DNA of 64,000 nt, from positions 13,861,001 to 13,925,000 of the forward strand of contig CM055605.1 in assembly GCA_029379385.1 (NCBI GenBank). Direction: 5' to 3'. Position numbers and translations under genes: made by a program. Origin of the DNA: Quillaja saponaria. Taxonomy: Eukaryota; Streptophyta; Magnoliopsida; Fabales; Quillajaceae. Shown here in pieces: positions 1 to 11,890 of this stretch (its first letter is position 1; each line of letters starts with the position of its first letter). Under the pieces are notes generated by a model, which made no database searches, was not told the DNA's origin, and saw only the letters and a list, made by a program, of their open reading frames with translations.

Positions 1-1256
1 TCATGCATTCTTTTGTCTATATCATCTTTGCTTTACTAGTTTCTTCCTTGTTACTCTTATATTCTTCATGCTACTCTTATGTTCTTCATGCATGTGAAAA
101 GAAAAATGAATCCCTTTTCAAAAATTTAAAGAAAATGAGGAAAATGATAAATGATTCTAGTAACTTATCTTGAGTTTATGTTGGCCAAAGTTCACCAAAT
201 ATGCCAAAAGAAGGACCCTTAAACCATAGTATGCATCCTACTATCAAGAGGCAGTGCCATGTATATAAGAGATTGGTATCCATGGTACATCAAAGTTCTT
301 GTAAGGCAGCCTTGGGTTTGCATGAACCATTCAAAAATGGTTATAAGGAGTGGAAATGAGGAAAAATGATTAATTTTGCATTGCATATTCCTATATTTCT
401 AAAACTATCTTCAAGAATCCTTCGTTGTTATGTATGAATACTTGTTAAGGTTCAAGTCACTTTTATTCATCTTGATGTTCTAATTGATTAGTGCTATCGA
501 TGTGTATTGTTTTCTTTGGAGGAAGGCATGGTCTATATAATGAGAAAAAGAGCAAGTGGATCTTGTTTTCTAGGTAGAGGAATGGTCATGTAAAAGCCCT
601 TATTGTATAATTTGGTAACTAGAGTTTTGACATAGACTTAGTGTCTTAGGAGGAAGCTTGTTAGTATGTGTAAAAAGCTTCTCTTTGGTCAAAACCATGT
701 ATGTAAATCTGTAGATAAGTAAATGGATGTACTATGTTTTTGTAAACTCTTATGTTCAAATTTATCCAAGTCATACCTTTAGGAAAGAAAGGTGTTAAAT
801 TCAGATATGGCAAATTATAAGGATGACAATGAACTAAGGACAAATGAAACAAATGGTAAGATGTCAATTAGGATGAACTGTGTAAACAATATAAGACCAA
901 TCGACCAAGTAGTAATTTATTAAGAATGTATTAAAAAGAGAATCAAGAATATAGAGTTATAAATCAATCTTAGTTCAATAAATCAATAAAGAATTAATTA
1001 AAAATATAAGTTGAAGTCTCATAAGTAATAAATTAGTTAAGTAATGTTCAAGGTAACTATTCAAGAAAGAAAGTTTAAGGTACCTAATTAGAATGTTCAT
1101 TGGAATAAGCAAAATAAAAGAAGAATAAATTAAAATGAGGGTGATTCGGTTTTAAAAGGAAAAATGAAGAATTTTGATGTCACCTTAGTTAATAAGTAAT
1201 TATAACTCAATTATGACACTAATTAAAAAATTAAGTAAAGGAATAAGGAAGGAGGG
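1..1256. other. AT-rich non-coding stretch, nothing recognised
   Basis: No frame carries a recognisable protein, and I see no LTR, LINE or EPRV similarity to the rest of the window. It ends in a purine run (GGAAGGAGGG, about 1,247-1,256) followed directly by TGTTACA. That looks like a polypurine tract plus LTR start of a gypsy element, but no matching LTR body could be followed downstream. Confidence 0.4.
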
Positions 1257-1965
1257 TGTTACAGCCCCTCCGCATGAGGTTGAGGAGGATCGTCCACTCA
1301 TCCACATAGTTAGAGACAAGCAAGTAAATTATATTTATAATTTTGTATTCTTATACCTTGTATTTTACTAATTTTTTTTGGTATTGTAGAGCATTCATTA
1401 GGGACAGCCCCAAGAACACAAATGTGACGACTATCATTTTCTGGTATCATCATAAAGCACCTTCCAGGTCCGCTTTCTCAATACCAGAAGCTTCTTGAGA
1501 ACACGAAGACCTTATGTTGTAATGATTTTATTGTAAGTTAAAATTTATTATTATTTAAGTTTTAATTTCATTTTAATATGTTGTAATTTATGTAATTTAC
1601 TTGCTTTTGTTTTAATTTTATGCTTTTGTTTTGTAATTTATGCTACAAAGATAGTATAGGGTTGTCTTAGAGGAAATAATTGCATCTTGGACTGTGTTTG
1701 ATGCAGCGGTCGCAAAGAGATGCAGCAATGTATTCCAAAAGCTGAGTGTGGAATTAAAGAGGAACCAGCCATGCAGCCCACTCACTTAGAAGGAGGATGG
1801 GCCCCTAAATTAGATCTCACAGAATTGGTAGGTGTCCTTCTGTGACGAGTGGGAGAGCTAACTTCTAGAGATGTTCCCAAAAGATGGCCATGAATAGGCA
1901 AGTTGGTGATGAGCATATTCACAATGCTTCTGGCTCCATCAACACAACTGTTCACTAGAAACAAC
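1257..1965 (+). pseudogene. Possible exon-like remnant, unidentified
   Basis: Two patches look less random than their surroundings. One (1,390-1,532) is bounded by a TTGTAG acceptor-like and a GTAAGT donor-like sequence and is GC-richer than its flanks. The second (about 1,660-1,790) reads for some 40 codons with a plausible composition. They could be exons of a degraded plant transposase gene or of a captured host gene. No catalytic motif is visible and I do not assign a family. Confidence 0.15.
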
Positions 1966-2159
1966 TGGTTAGTAATAATTTATTTAACAAATGTTAGTTA
2001 CAAATTTGTATCATAACATTTTTAACTAATATTGAAGTTTAAAATGCTGGGGTACATCCACTACCTCTAACACCACCATCTCAATCATCTTCAATACATA
2101 TTATTTAAATTTCATTTTCATAATGCAAAAGTTCTATTTTATTTTTATTTACTTGCAAA

Positions 2160-4760
2160 AACATGCCAAGTTTAGGTTTAGGGGGTAAAACGGTCAATGA
2201 CTAGTCTATTTAGGATTTGGGAGTACCAAAACGACTCTATGGATGAATAAGACTTGTAGGAAAAGCTAGAAATCCATTTAAATCAGTGGTTAGGATTTTA
2301 GGACAGAATTTGAGTTTTAAGGAAAAAACTTGTCAAGTTTGGGTTAGGGGCAAAATGGTCAAAAACTAGCCTATTTAGGATTTCAGTTATACTAGAACGA
2401 TCCTAGGGATGAATAAGATTTGTAAGAAAATCCAGAAAACCATTTGAATAAATGTTTAGGATTTTAGGACAAAATTTAAGTTTCAATGCAAAAAATGCGA
2501 AGTTTGGGTTTCAAGGACAAAACGGTAAAAAACTAGCCCATTTAGGATTCTGAATGTACTGGAATGATCCAAAGGAAAATAAGACTTGTAAGAAAAGCTA
2601 GAAATCTATTTGGGTCAACAGTTAGGATTTTAGGACAAAATTTGAGTTTCAAGGCAAAAAAAGCCAAGCTTGGGTTCCGGTGGCAAAACAGTAAAAAACT
2701 AGCCCGTTTAGGATTCCGGTTGTACCGAAACAACTCTAGGGATGAATAAGACTTGTAAAAAAATCCCAAAAACCATTTCAATTAACAGTTAAGATTTTAG
2801 GACAAAATTTGAGTTTCAAGGCAAAAACTTTAAAAACTTGGGTTCAGGGGGGCAAAAGGTAAAAATCTAGTCTGTTTACAATTCTGGAAGTACTGGCATG
2901 ATGGTGGAGACGAATAAGAACTGTAGGAAAATTCAAAAATTCATTTGATCAGCAGTTAGAATTTTAGAACAGATTTTGAGTTTCTAGGCAAAAACTTTGA
3001 AAACTTGGGTTCGGAGGTGTGAAATAGTAAAAAACTAGTTCGTTTAGCATTTTAGGAGTACTAGAATGACCTTGGGGATAAATAATACTTGTAACAAATG
3101 CTGGAAATCCATTTGGATTAACGGTTAGGATTTTAGGACAAAATTTGAGTTTCAAGACAAAAACTTACAAATTTGGGCTCTGGGGAAAAATGATAAAAAA
3201 CTAGTCTGTTTAGGATTCTTGGAGTACCGGCATGACTGTGGGGGATGAATAAGACCTATAGGAAAATTCAAAAATTCATTTGAATAAACAGTTACGATTT
3301 TAGAATAAATTTGAGATTCAAGGCAAAAACTTTGAAAACTTGGAGGGCAAAAATGTCAAAACTAGTCCTTTTATGATTCCGGGAGTACCGACACGATAAT
3401 GGGGACGAGTATGACATGTAGGAAATTCCAGAAATCCATTTGGATCAACAGTTAGGATTTTGAGTTTCAAGGCAAAAACTTACCAAGTTTGGGTTTGGAA
3501 GGAAAAACTGTCAAAAACTAGCTCATATAGAATTCCGGTTGTACCAAATGATCCTAAGGACGAATAAAATTTATAGAAAAAGTAAAAAATTCATTTAGAT
3601 CAACAATTAGGATTTTAGAACAAAATTTGAGTTTCAAGGCAAAAAATGCCATGTTTAGGTTCGCAAGGCAAAATGCTCAAAAACTAGTTTGTTTAAGTTT
3701 CCAGTAGTATCGGAGTGACCCTAGGGATGAATAAGACTTATAAGAAAATCCAGAAATCTATTTGAATCAACAATTAGGATTTTAGGATAAAATTTGAGTT
3801 TCAAGGCAAAAACTTTAAAAACTTGGGTTTGGGGGGCAAAACGGTCAAATACTAGCCCTTTTATGATTCTAGGAATACCGGCACCACCGTGGGGACAAAT
3901 AAAACCTGTAGGAAAAGTCATAAATCTATTTGGATCAATGGTTAGGATTTTAGGACAAAATTTGAGATTCAAGACAATAACTTTTAAAACTTGGGTTTGG
4001 GGGGCAATTCGGTCAAAAAAATAGTCAATTTAAGATTCCGGGAGTATTGACATAATCATGGAGACAAGTAAGACTTAAAGGAAAAGTTGGAAATCCATTT
4101 AGATCAATGGTTAAGATTTGAGGACAAATTTTAAGTTTTAAGACAAAAACTTGCCAAGTTTGGGTATGGGGACAAAATAGTCAAAAACTAGCTTGTTTAG
4201 GATTCTGTTTTTACCAAAACGATCATAAGGATGAATAAGACTTGTAAGAAAATCCGAAAATCTATTTAGATCAACAGTTAGGATTTTAGGACAAAATTTG
4301 AGTTTTAAGGCAAAAAATGCTATGTTTTGGTTTGTGGGGCAAAACGCTAAAAAACTAGTCCATTTAGGATTTTGATATTACCAAAACAACCCTAGGGACG
4401 AATAAGAATTGTAGAAAATAAAAAATCCATTTGGATCAACGGTTAGGAATTTATGAAAAAATTTGAGTTTCAAGGTAAAAACTTACCAAGTTTGGGTTTG
4501 GGGGACAAAGTGGTAAAAACTAGCCCCGTTTAAGATTCTAGTTGTATCAGAATGACCTTAAGATGAATAAGAGTTGTAGGAAAAGTCAGAAATCTACTTG
4601 GATCAACGAGTTAGGATTTTAGGACAAGTTTTGACTTTCAAGACAAAAATTTGGAAAACTTAGGTTCGGGGGCAAAATGGTCAAATACTAGTCCATTTAG
4701 GATTCCAGAGTATCGGCACAACCATGAGAATGAATAAGACCTGTAGGAACAAATAAAAAT
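2160..4760. repeat. Tandem satellite array, about 166 bp monomer, about 15 copies
   Basis: The landmark GGATTTTAGGACAAAATTTGAG and its variants recur near 2,291, 2,460, 2,626, 2,793, 2,960, 3,128, 3,296, 3,453, 3,612, 3,779, 3,946, 4,112, 4,281, 4,447 and 4,612, a period of about 165-169 bp. Each monomer holds the same ordered blocks: a TTGGGTT-G-rich block with GGCAAAA, then AAAACTAG, TTTAGGATTC, GAATAAGA and CCATTTGGATCAA. Copies differ by many substitutions and small indels; the copy near 3,453 has lost about 12 bp. The array is therefore diverged, not freshly amplified. Short open stretches on both strands inside it are by-products of the repeat. The period is in the range usual for plant centromeric or subtelomeric satellites, but location cannot be inferred from sequence alone. 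Confidence 0.9.
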
Positions 4761-5369
4761 AAAATATAATTTTTCAAAGTTAATTAATTAGAGTTTTAAC
4801 TTATATGTACATTAATTTATAAGTGTATATGATCATAAAGACTTAGGATTTGGAGATGGATATTTAGATTTATGTATTTTACTTTCATTTATTGTTTATT
4901 GTAAATAATATTGTTACGATCAATGATTTTTGTATATTAATTTTTTTTATTTATACAAAATTTGGATGTTAAAAAATATAAAATAAAATAAAAAACTTTA
5001 GTCATCTGTGTCTGTGTTTGTATTTATTTAGATTGCAAGATGCAGATGTACAAAAATTTTAAGACAATTTTCATCTGTTTTTTGGTGTCTGCCATGTAGA
5101 CGCAGTATGTTTACATTTGCGTTTCAGCGTTTGTGTTCCAGACCCTGATATGTGGTACCCTCTAATTATTGGTGGCTATGTTTTGTATTTGTCTCATAAA
5201 CACAGATGAACAGATGTAGATAAGTTTTGCGTCAGCGTAGACAAAGAAATTTTATATAAGTTTAGGCTTATTGCATTTGTTTTTCTTGTTTGTGTACAAC
5301 CGCATTTATCTGCATTTATATTTTGAATTTTTGAGTCTGCATTACCAAATTCAAATAATACTTTTTCTT
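4761..5369. other. AT-rich spacer with TCTG/CAGA-rich dyads
   Basis: No coding sequence. Between about 5,000 and 5,345 words such as GTCTGTGTTTG, GCAGATG, CACAGATG and CAGATGTAGA occur in both orientations, which could mark a small inverted-repeat transposon. I could not define termini or a target duplication. Confidence 0.25.
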
Positions 5370-5643
5370 ATAGTGCAATATCTTAATTATTGATGATTTA
5401 TTGACTTGGAATACTTTTAGAATAATATTTTATGTATGTCATATCTCACAATTATGATTAACATCATAATTATGCATACATAATATTTATTCTAGAGATT
5501 TTATATATTATTGTCTAAATCTCATATAAGCAATATAATAAAAAATGCCTAATAAATATTATTATATATATTAAATATAAATAAAGTATCATTACAACCA
5601 ACCATTGATTGACTCTATTGACTCTTGGACACTAATACTAACA
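5370..5643 (-). repeat. Putative LTR start of a Ty1/copia element, minus strand
   Basis: Read on the minus strand, the sequence AAAATAGGAGAT (polypurine tract, about 5,646-5,657) is followed by TGTTAGTATTAGTGTCC. A GGGAGATTG tract before a TGTTAGTATTAG-type start is the usual 3' internal/LTR boundary of many plant copia elements. The lower limit of the LTR is uncertain and no pol sequence is visible upstream. An AT-rich dyad at about 5,420-5,500 (AATATTTTATGTATG and its inverted partner) lies within it. Confidence 0.35.
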
Positions 5644-5657
5644 ATCTCCTATTTTGC

Positions 5658-6700
5658 TTAGAACTAATCACTATGATATCTAAGTCCTACCATATCAGTA
5701 TGCATAGGTGATTTAAAATGGATATTTAAAATGTTAAATGGTTCAAATGCACTTTCAAACCATTTACGTAAAAACTAGTTTAAAAAGTTTGAATGATCAT
5801 AAGTCAAGTTTAAGTAAAACATGTTTCTATAAGAAGTAGTTTCTGAATTGAAAAGTACTGATGCATGTGGTAAGTACAATGAAAATACTATGCTAGGAAC
5901 TATCCACTCATAGTATAAGAGAAGCTTCCAAGAATGCTTGGAACCTCAAGTCACCCTACAGTAGGTGCATGAGTGTCCAACAAGCCTAGAACAATTTGAA
6001 ATGACGATACAATAAGCATCTTGAAAACAAACTGAGTAACTAAGGATTAGAAGCAATAAGTTCCCTCACAAAGCCTGAATTCAAAGTTAACCCTAATAAC
6101 GCATTCTATTCCACAAGCAATCATCCAAATCAACAGACTCCAAAAGTAGCTAAAACATGCTAAATTAACCTTAGTGAGCTCAAAACAAAAAGTATATAGA
6201 TATACCATAGTGAAAACATATGCTAAATGCCAAGATTCTTAAAAGTTTCACAAACTAATGAAAATAGACATTTCCAAGAGTTTTCCAAATCTGACAATTT
6301 CAAAGTATGTTTTAGAATCTCCCATTTGCCCAAATCAACCCAATAATTCCATTTCTCAAACTTAAAACAACTTATAGTTCAAAACTCCCAAAACTTGAAT
6401 TTACAAAATTTTTACATTAAGTTCCCAACCAACTATCCAATGCAAAAAAATGACATTCTTGTAATTAAAATTTCACAACCAAACACCCACACAAAAAACC
6501 ATGAATTAATTCATGGAAACTCCAATAAGTAAGATTATGCTACGATTTCTAATTTAGGAAAAATAATAGGAATTCAAATAACCCACAATTTAATTCAAGA
6601 GAAGACAATTTCATTTGAAATTTCAAGCTCACAAGAATATAATTTAGCTTGCTATAACTTAAACAAATTCAAGATTTCAATAAAGACCAATAAGCTAGCA
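5658..6700. other. Non-coding, nothing recognised
   Basis: AT-rich sequence without a recognisable frame, tRNA or LTR terminus. It lies between the putative copia LTR and a purine-rich LTR-like block. Confidence 0.3.
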
Positions 6701-7560
6701 ACTCACCTTGGTGGTTAAATGTTGTTTGGGTGCCAGAAAGAGCTAGAAACACCACTGAAAATGGTTGGAATAGGCACTGAAATCAGCCCAAAAACTAACT
6801 GAAATGGGGCTGAAAGTGGTATTGTTTCAGGGAAAATTTGGGGGTTGATTTAGAGGCTGTGTTGATGGCTAATTGGAGGTGTTTTGGATGGTTGTTTGGA
6901 GATTGAAATAGTGCTCAAATGGAGGGGAAGAGGGCTAGAACAACCAAGGAATTTAGCTTGAAAATTTAAGTACAAATTTCTAGGTTGTTTTAGGACTGTT
7001 TTAGGGGCTCTTTGGGGGCTAAAATGGAAGGAAGTTTAAAGAGTTTTAGAGGGGGAAAGGAGGGTGGTTTTCAGCTGGAAATAAGGTGAGTTGCAGCTTC
7101 AATAGTGAAGAAGAAGAAAAGGAAATGGAAGAGAAGAAGCTACATGGGTGAAGAGAAACAAAAGGAAAAGGAAAAGGGAAAAGGGAAAAAGAAGAAAAAT
7201 ATATGTGGATGGGGACATTTGTCTCCCATCATGTAAAGGATTTTCTAAGATAAAATTCGAAAATAAGTTCCCAAAGTTTTACTCGGTTTAATGTAAACTC
7301 TCAAAATTATAAATGTTTAGCTTTAAAAACCTTGCAAGATTTCAATCATGTATAAATAATTTAGTTATTATGTAAAATAAAAGCTTGGGTAATTTACTAA
7401 AATAGTTTTATCGACTTAAAAAAAAAAATTCAAAATAGTTTTTGGACCTCACTAAGTTATAATTCGGGTACAAATTTCTAGGTTATTTTAGGATTGTTTT
7501 AGGACTAAAATGGAAGGAGGTTTAGAGAGTTTTGGAGGGGGATAGGAGGGAGGTTTGCAG
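6700..7560 (-). repeat. LTR/leader-like purine-rich block with a partial internal duplication
   Basis: On the minus strand the block is rich in CTTCTTCT/CCTTTTCC and CCAAAACACCTCC-type runs, as in transcribed leaders of plant gypsy LTRs. A unit at about 6,970-7,080 (TACAAATTTCTAGGTT, then TTAGGACTGTTTTAGG, then TAAAATGGAAGGA and GGGGGAAAGGAGGG) recurs at about 7,467-7,560 with a short internal deletion. The second copy is cut by the 3' end of LINE1. No TG/CA termini could be fixed. Confidence 0.3.
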
Positions 7561-9070
7561 TTCTTTTTTAACCCAAAGTTAACTAGGACTTGGGTCAGTC
7601 CTTAAAGTTTTATTAAATTCAAAAGAAAGGCTAGAGTATAGTCATTGCCAATACATGAAACCCTAAGGAAGATTAAAAAATAATAAATATAGGATACTAT
7701 CCCATTACAATAAGAATTTGAAGAAAAAACTTAAGAAAAGACATAAAATTGGGATACTATCCAAATACTATATACTATTCACAATACTGTTTATGGTATT
7801 GCTTATGGTACTGTTCACAATAAAATAAAAGGACAATTTACAGTTTTGAATTTGAGAAAACGTAAACTTGGGATACTATCACATTACAATAAAATAGAAA
7901 ATTACTTAGAACTAAGGAACTTGGTTCTTATCTAAAAGAAGAACCCCACAGAGATGTGCCGAAAGATTACTATATGAAGTCCCAATAAAATTAACCTTTT
8001 TGTCACAAGCTTCATTTGCTAGTTTGTCAGCAACAACATTCGTCTCTCTAAAGTAATGGGAGACCAAAATGTTGAGTGTATGAATCAAATTCATTAATTC
8101 ATGAAATTTTACATGAATTTCCATAATGGATTAGTCTTCTTAAACATACAATGCACAAGTGCTAATGAATCAGAATTAACAATGATGTTTACTAAACCTT
8201 TTGAAGCATAAATTTTTAAGCCTTCAAACAAAGTTTCAAATTTAGCCATCATGTTAGTGTGTATCCCCTAGTAAACTCCAAATGCAAACATCATTTCATC
8301 CAATGAGTTTTAGACTATACCCCCTGTTACAACTTCCCTCGAATTACCCCGGGAACAACCATCATAATTCAATTTAACATAGGAAGGAGGAGGGGGTTCC
8401 CCTCTTAAAATGACAAGCTTTCTTAGAGACATGCAATTTGGAATCCAGAAAGGAAAAAATCTAAGTTGATAAGAGTCCTTGAAGTGAATTTTAATATTAC
8501 CTCTTAAAGCTGTAAGATATAGGCCAATGGTTTTCAATACTTGCCTTATAATTGCCACCGAGTTCATTGGTATATTATCATATACCTTCGCATTGCAGGC
8601 TTTCCAAATCTCCCATACAATCAAGCAAGGGGTGATAGATCTCAAATAACCAGTAAAAAAAATAGTACCAGCTTGCCACCATAAACTAAACATCTCATGT
8701 ATTGAGATGATGGTGAATGACATGTCAAAACTGTGAAAGAAAAACTTCCAAAAATCCTTGGCAATTTGAGAGGAGATAATTAAATGCTGGCTTGTTTCAA
8801 TATCAGGAGTTCTACAACATCGACAACAAGAGGTTAGAGAAATGTTAAATCTTACCACATTGCAGTCAAGGCCAATAACCCATACCATAATTTCCAGAAG
8901 AAGATTGAAACTTTTATTGGAAGAAGCAGATGCTAAGAATAAGACAGCCAAGGCTGCAAAACACTAGTTTGTCGAGCCACATTCCATACGGATGAAATGG
9001 AAAACAAACCTCTCTTATCTTTAGTCTAAACCAATTCATCATCATAATTGCCAAACTGCAGCAACAATAC
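7561..9070 (-). pseudogene. LINE1: 3' part of an L1-type LINE ORF2 (zinc-binding RT-associated domain + RNase H), broken
   Basis: Read from 9,070 down, the zf-RVT-like region (DDELV..TKDK, then a Cys-rich patch with C-R-C-C-R near 8,820 and the tract SSQIAKDFWKFFF) leads through IVWEIWKACNAKVY to a PPPPSYVKLNYDGCSRGN start of the RNase H domain near 8,330. After a frameshift the domain ends in HYFRETNVVADKLANEA (about 8,000-8,060). Plant L1 LINE ORF2 proteins have this order, EN-RT-zf-RVT-RNase H. EN and RT are absent, so the copy is 5' truncated. The 3' non-coding tail (7,561-7,900) carries GGGATACTATCCCATTAC-type words also found in LINE2 and LINE3 and ends in an A-rich tail. At the high end it fuses directly to EPRV coat-protein sequence. 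Confidence 0.85.
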
Positions 9071-10270
9071 TTTGAAGGGCATTTATTTTCTTCTTAACTC
9101 TACCTTTATTTTGAAAATGACTTGGTTTTCCACATTTGTAACTGATAGGAACTTTTTTATAATTAGTTTTCTTAACTACAGGTTTTTTACTAGGTTCGTA
9201 GTAACCTATTCTTTGTTTTTCATTCTTTTTATAAGGTCTTATCTTATAGGGTTTACTAGAGAATTTCTTCTGAAATTTATGAGTCTTTTTAGACTGTTTA
9301 AATTGACTTCCTGTGAGATATCCAAATTGTTCACATAAATTTCCTAAAGCTCTTTTCCCACTCAATTTTTCTTTGTCAATTTGTCGTTTTAATCTAATAT
9401 TGTTACATAATGATATTCCTTCCGAAACTACCTCTGATGCTAACTCTCCATAAGTGTAGCTACTATAGGGTATATTACCTCCATGTTTATCTTTCAATTT
9501 GTTTCTTATTTTATCTGCAAATAAAGTTGGCAGACCAGCTAAAAATTTTTCTTTCTAGAAAATCAGCTTGACTGTTTGGCCTCTGATAGACTCTAGACAG
9601 AAAGACGTCTTTATACCATTGGAAATAGGACAAATATGGACAACTAAGATTCATCAATTATTCATGTGATCTATCCAGTCTAAGCATATTAGCTCATACA
9701 AAATGATTTATTATTGTATAAATCAAAGTATTAACTATCAGTTACCAAAATTCCATTTTCTTGTTTCACAAAATTTAAAATCTCTTGTTTAGAGATATCA
9801 GATAGATGAAAATCCCACCAACCTAAAAGTTGACTTGTAAATCCACTTATTATGGCTAAGGTGATTTCTCTATCAGTATTTCCATTAGACCTGCATGCTA
9901 CAGCATACATAAGCATGTGTTTGGTGGTTTGGAGAACTTGATATTCTGCTAGTCCGTCTATATTCCATTCAACTATAGACTTACCATCAAATTGAACCTT
10001 ATCTTGAATAACATTATCTTCATACTGAAGTTATAAAGGAGAGGGTCTAGGGTAGTACATCTTTGATGGTGCCGTAGGCATATTTTATTCCAGTGAAGTT
10101 TATTAACTTCTAGATGTGAGTCTTTCTTTGATTTTTCTGGATTTTGACTCAACATGTTTACACCTTTCTTTTCTGATAGGCTTAATTTTTGTAACCTATT
10201 TACTAATTCATCTACAAAGTTCTTATCATTAACTTTGGACTCTTTTCTGAATTTCAAATTTACTTAAGGT
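9071..10270 (-). pseudogene. EPRV segment 1: coat-protein-like region with damaged zinc knuckle
   Basis: This is a fragment of the Caulimoviridae polyprotein. The reading resembles segments 3 and 4: a KFRKESKVNDKNFVDEL block (about 10,200), the GFTSQLLGWWDFHLSD block (about 9,830), then KHGGNIPY, ELASEVVSEGISLCN and a very basic Lys/Arg-rich tail ending in a CCHC-like knuckle at about 9,095-9,140. In the family the CCHC coat protein packages the nucleic acid. Here the first and last Cys of the knuckle are replaced (SYKC...NKG), so it cannot bind zinc normally. Stops and frameshifts separate the blocks. Similarity to segment 3 stops abruptly just after KKKINALQ, where LINE1 begins. Confidence 0.8.
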
Positions 10271-11130
10271 GGAGGTTTCATCATGATAGGATTTATTTTT
10301 GAGGTTTCTTTACTAGAAGATCCTGATGCTTGAGAAAAGATCTGTTGGGCAGATTTTTCTTAAATAAGAAAATTTTCTATCCTAGAGGATTGCTTTCCAG
10401 TAGAAGCTTATTTTGGAATAGCTGAATAAGGATTAGCTATTATTTCTGCTTTTGATTTTTTAATAGAAAGGGATGACTTTAGTGGGTGAATTGTAGTGAC
10501 ATTTTTTCCTTCCCTTGTAAAGAAGTTTTGATAAGCAGCTTCTAACACATTCAAAAACTGAGGATTCTCAAAATTAGGCCAATCTTTTTGGTGATACCTA
10601 AAGGCTCTTTCTAACCAATTGAAGAATCTTGGTTTTTTATGGAATTTTTCCATATACTGCTTGTGCATGGAAATCCAATAATTTCTTTCCTTTTCATTAA
10701 AGGCTGTGTAGAACTATTTATGTTTGTTCTTGAAATGATGAAGAGATTCTTTAGAAGATAACATGCAAATGATGTATCCCATCTCTAAAGGGGTTGGAGA
10801 ATTATCCCTAGAGAGTGTCTTTAATCCTTGCTTTGAAGGTGTTTCTACCTGATATTGAGGGTGACTTACCTGATCTTTTGATTTTATTATTCCTTCTATT
10901 ACCTGCTTTCTTTCTTTTTATGATGTGGGAATAGAAGAGGTAGACATCCTTCTAGGCAATTCTCCTAGGTTTAACCTAATCTTTCTGTTTGAAGAGAATT
11001 TTATCTCTACATCACCGTTAGTGTATTCAATTACTGATTCTAAGTCTCTAGTTTCTATTTTCTTAGGGAGAATTCCTTGGTCTATTTTCCAAGTTTCAGG
11101 AATCTTTACTTGATCCTAAGTTATTATTTT
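10271..11130 (-). pseudogene. EPRV segment 1: linker between movement and coat regions
   Basis: This matches the corresponding part of EPRV segment 4 block by block: ETRDLESVIEY-like, NRKIRLNLGE-like, KSKDQVSHPQYQVE-like, then MHKQYMEKF...FFNWLERAFRYHQ (10,560-10,668) and SSRIENFL. The longest open part is 10,408-10,668. I cannot assign a function to this linker. It is interrupted by several stops. Confidence 0.7.
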
Positions 11131-11754
11131 TGGGACTACCATATTTATCTTAGTTGGATTAGCTATGAAAAGTGTAGTTTCACCTCCTTTTGATTCTATC
11201 ATAGCATTAGGTGCCATTGTATTCATGACTTTATAATAAATCCTATATATTAGGACTACGTTTTCTGATCTTAGGAGCATATCAAAACCATGAGAATGAA
11301 TGTTTAGGAGTCAAAGAATTCATAATGTTTTGATCTGTCAAGGATATTAAAAAATTAGGATAGCAACTAAAAAATATAAGACCATCACAGAGACTTGATT
11401 CTATACATCCTAGTAATGAATTCGAGAACTTATTATGTCTAGTGTCCGTAACACATATAAGGGCTGAAGTGTTTAATCCAAATCTAGTTAGAGGTTTTAA
11501 CGCAATTTGACCCATTTCTATATGAAGATATTTAAATTTCTTTTTGTGTTCTTCTATCAATTTAGAAGAAAACAATTTAAAAGTGTCCTGTAAATTTGTT
11601 TATCCGAAGTATAAGGAAGATTCTAATTTTGTAATTCCTTTTCTATATTTTCTACTAGAATAATTTCTTTATTATTTCTAGATAAACTATCAGAACTAGA
11701 ACTAGAACTAGAAATGTTGACAAAATTAGAAAATCTTCTCAAAATACCAGCCAT
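11131..11754 (-). pseudogene. EPRV segment 1: movement protein (30K-superfamily type), broken
   Basis: The start is the ATG at 11,752-11,754 (MAGILRRFSN), the same start seen in the right arm at 31,849. The core reads KLIEEHKKKFKYLHIEMGQIALKPLTRFGLNTSALICVTDTRHNKF, then LGCIESSLC and the FISLTDQNIMNSL block (11,282-11,575), all shared with segment 4. Movement proteins of this superfamily open plasmodesmata for cell-to-cell spread. A stop after the N-terminal 40 or so codons and later frameshifts make this copy non-coding. The assignment rests on family resemblance and on its position just after the leader. Confidence 0.7.
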
Positions 11755-11890
11755 TACGTCTTCGAGTCAAAGAATCAAACTGTCAAAGGACTTATATAAC
11801 CCTCAAAGGACTAAACAAATTTTCAGATGCCTTTACTTTGTTTCCTAGGTTTGTTTTCTCCACTTTAAAGTTTAATGAACTGTTCTTTTA
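11755..11890 (-). other. EPRV segment 1: leader upstream of the movement protein
   Basis: Minus-strand sequence including GGAAACAAAG, GGCATCTGA and AAGTCCTTTGACAGTTT matches the leader of the right arm (about 31,735-31,848). The primer-binding site is not present. The segment stops near 11,890, where gypsy 3' sequence begins. Confidence 0.6.

Noticed and set aside
2542..4024. Several open frames on both strands at 2.5-4.0 kb with similar products
   Set aside because: They are translations of the satellite monomer; the repeated motifs (KAKTLKTWVWG, FCPKILTVDPNRF) recur at the monomer period.
5590..5660. tRNA gene in the dyad-rich AT region
   Set aside because: No A/B box or cloverleaf could be drawn; the sequence fits a copia polypurine tract and LTR start better.
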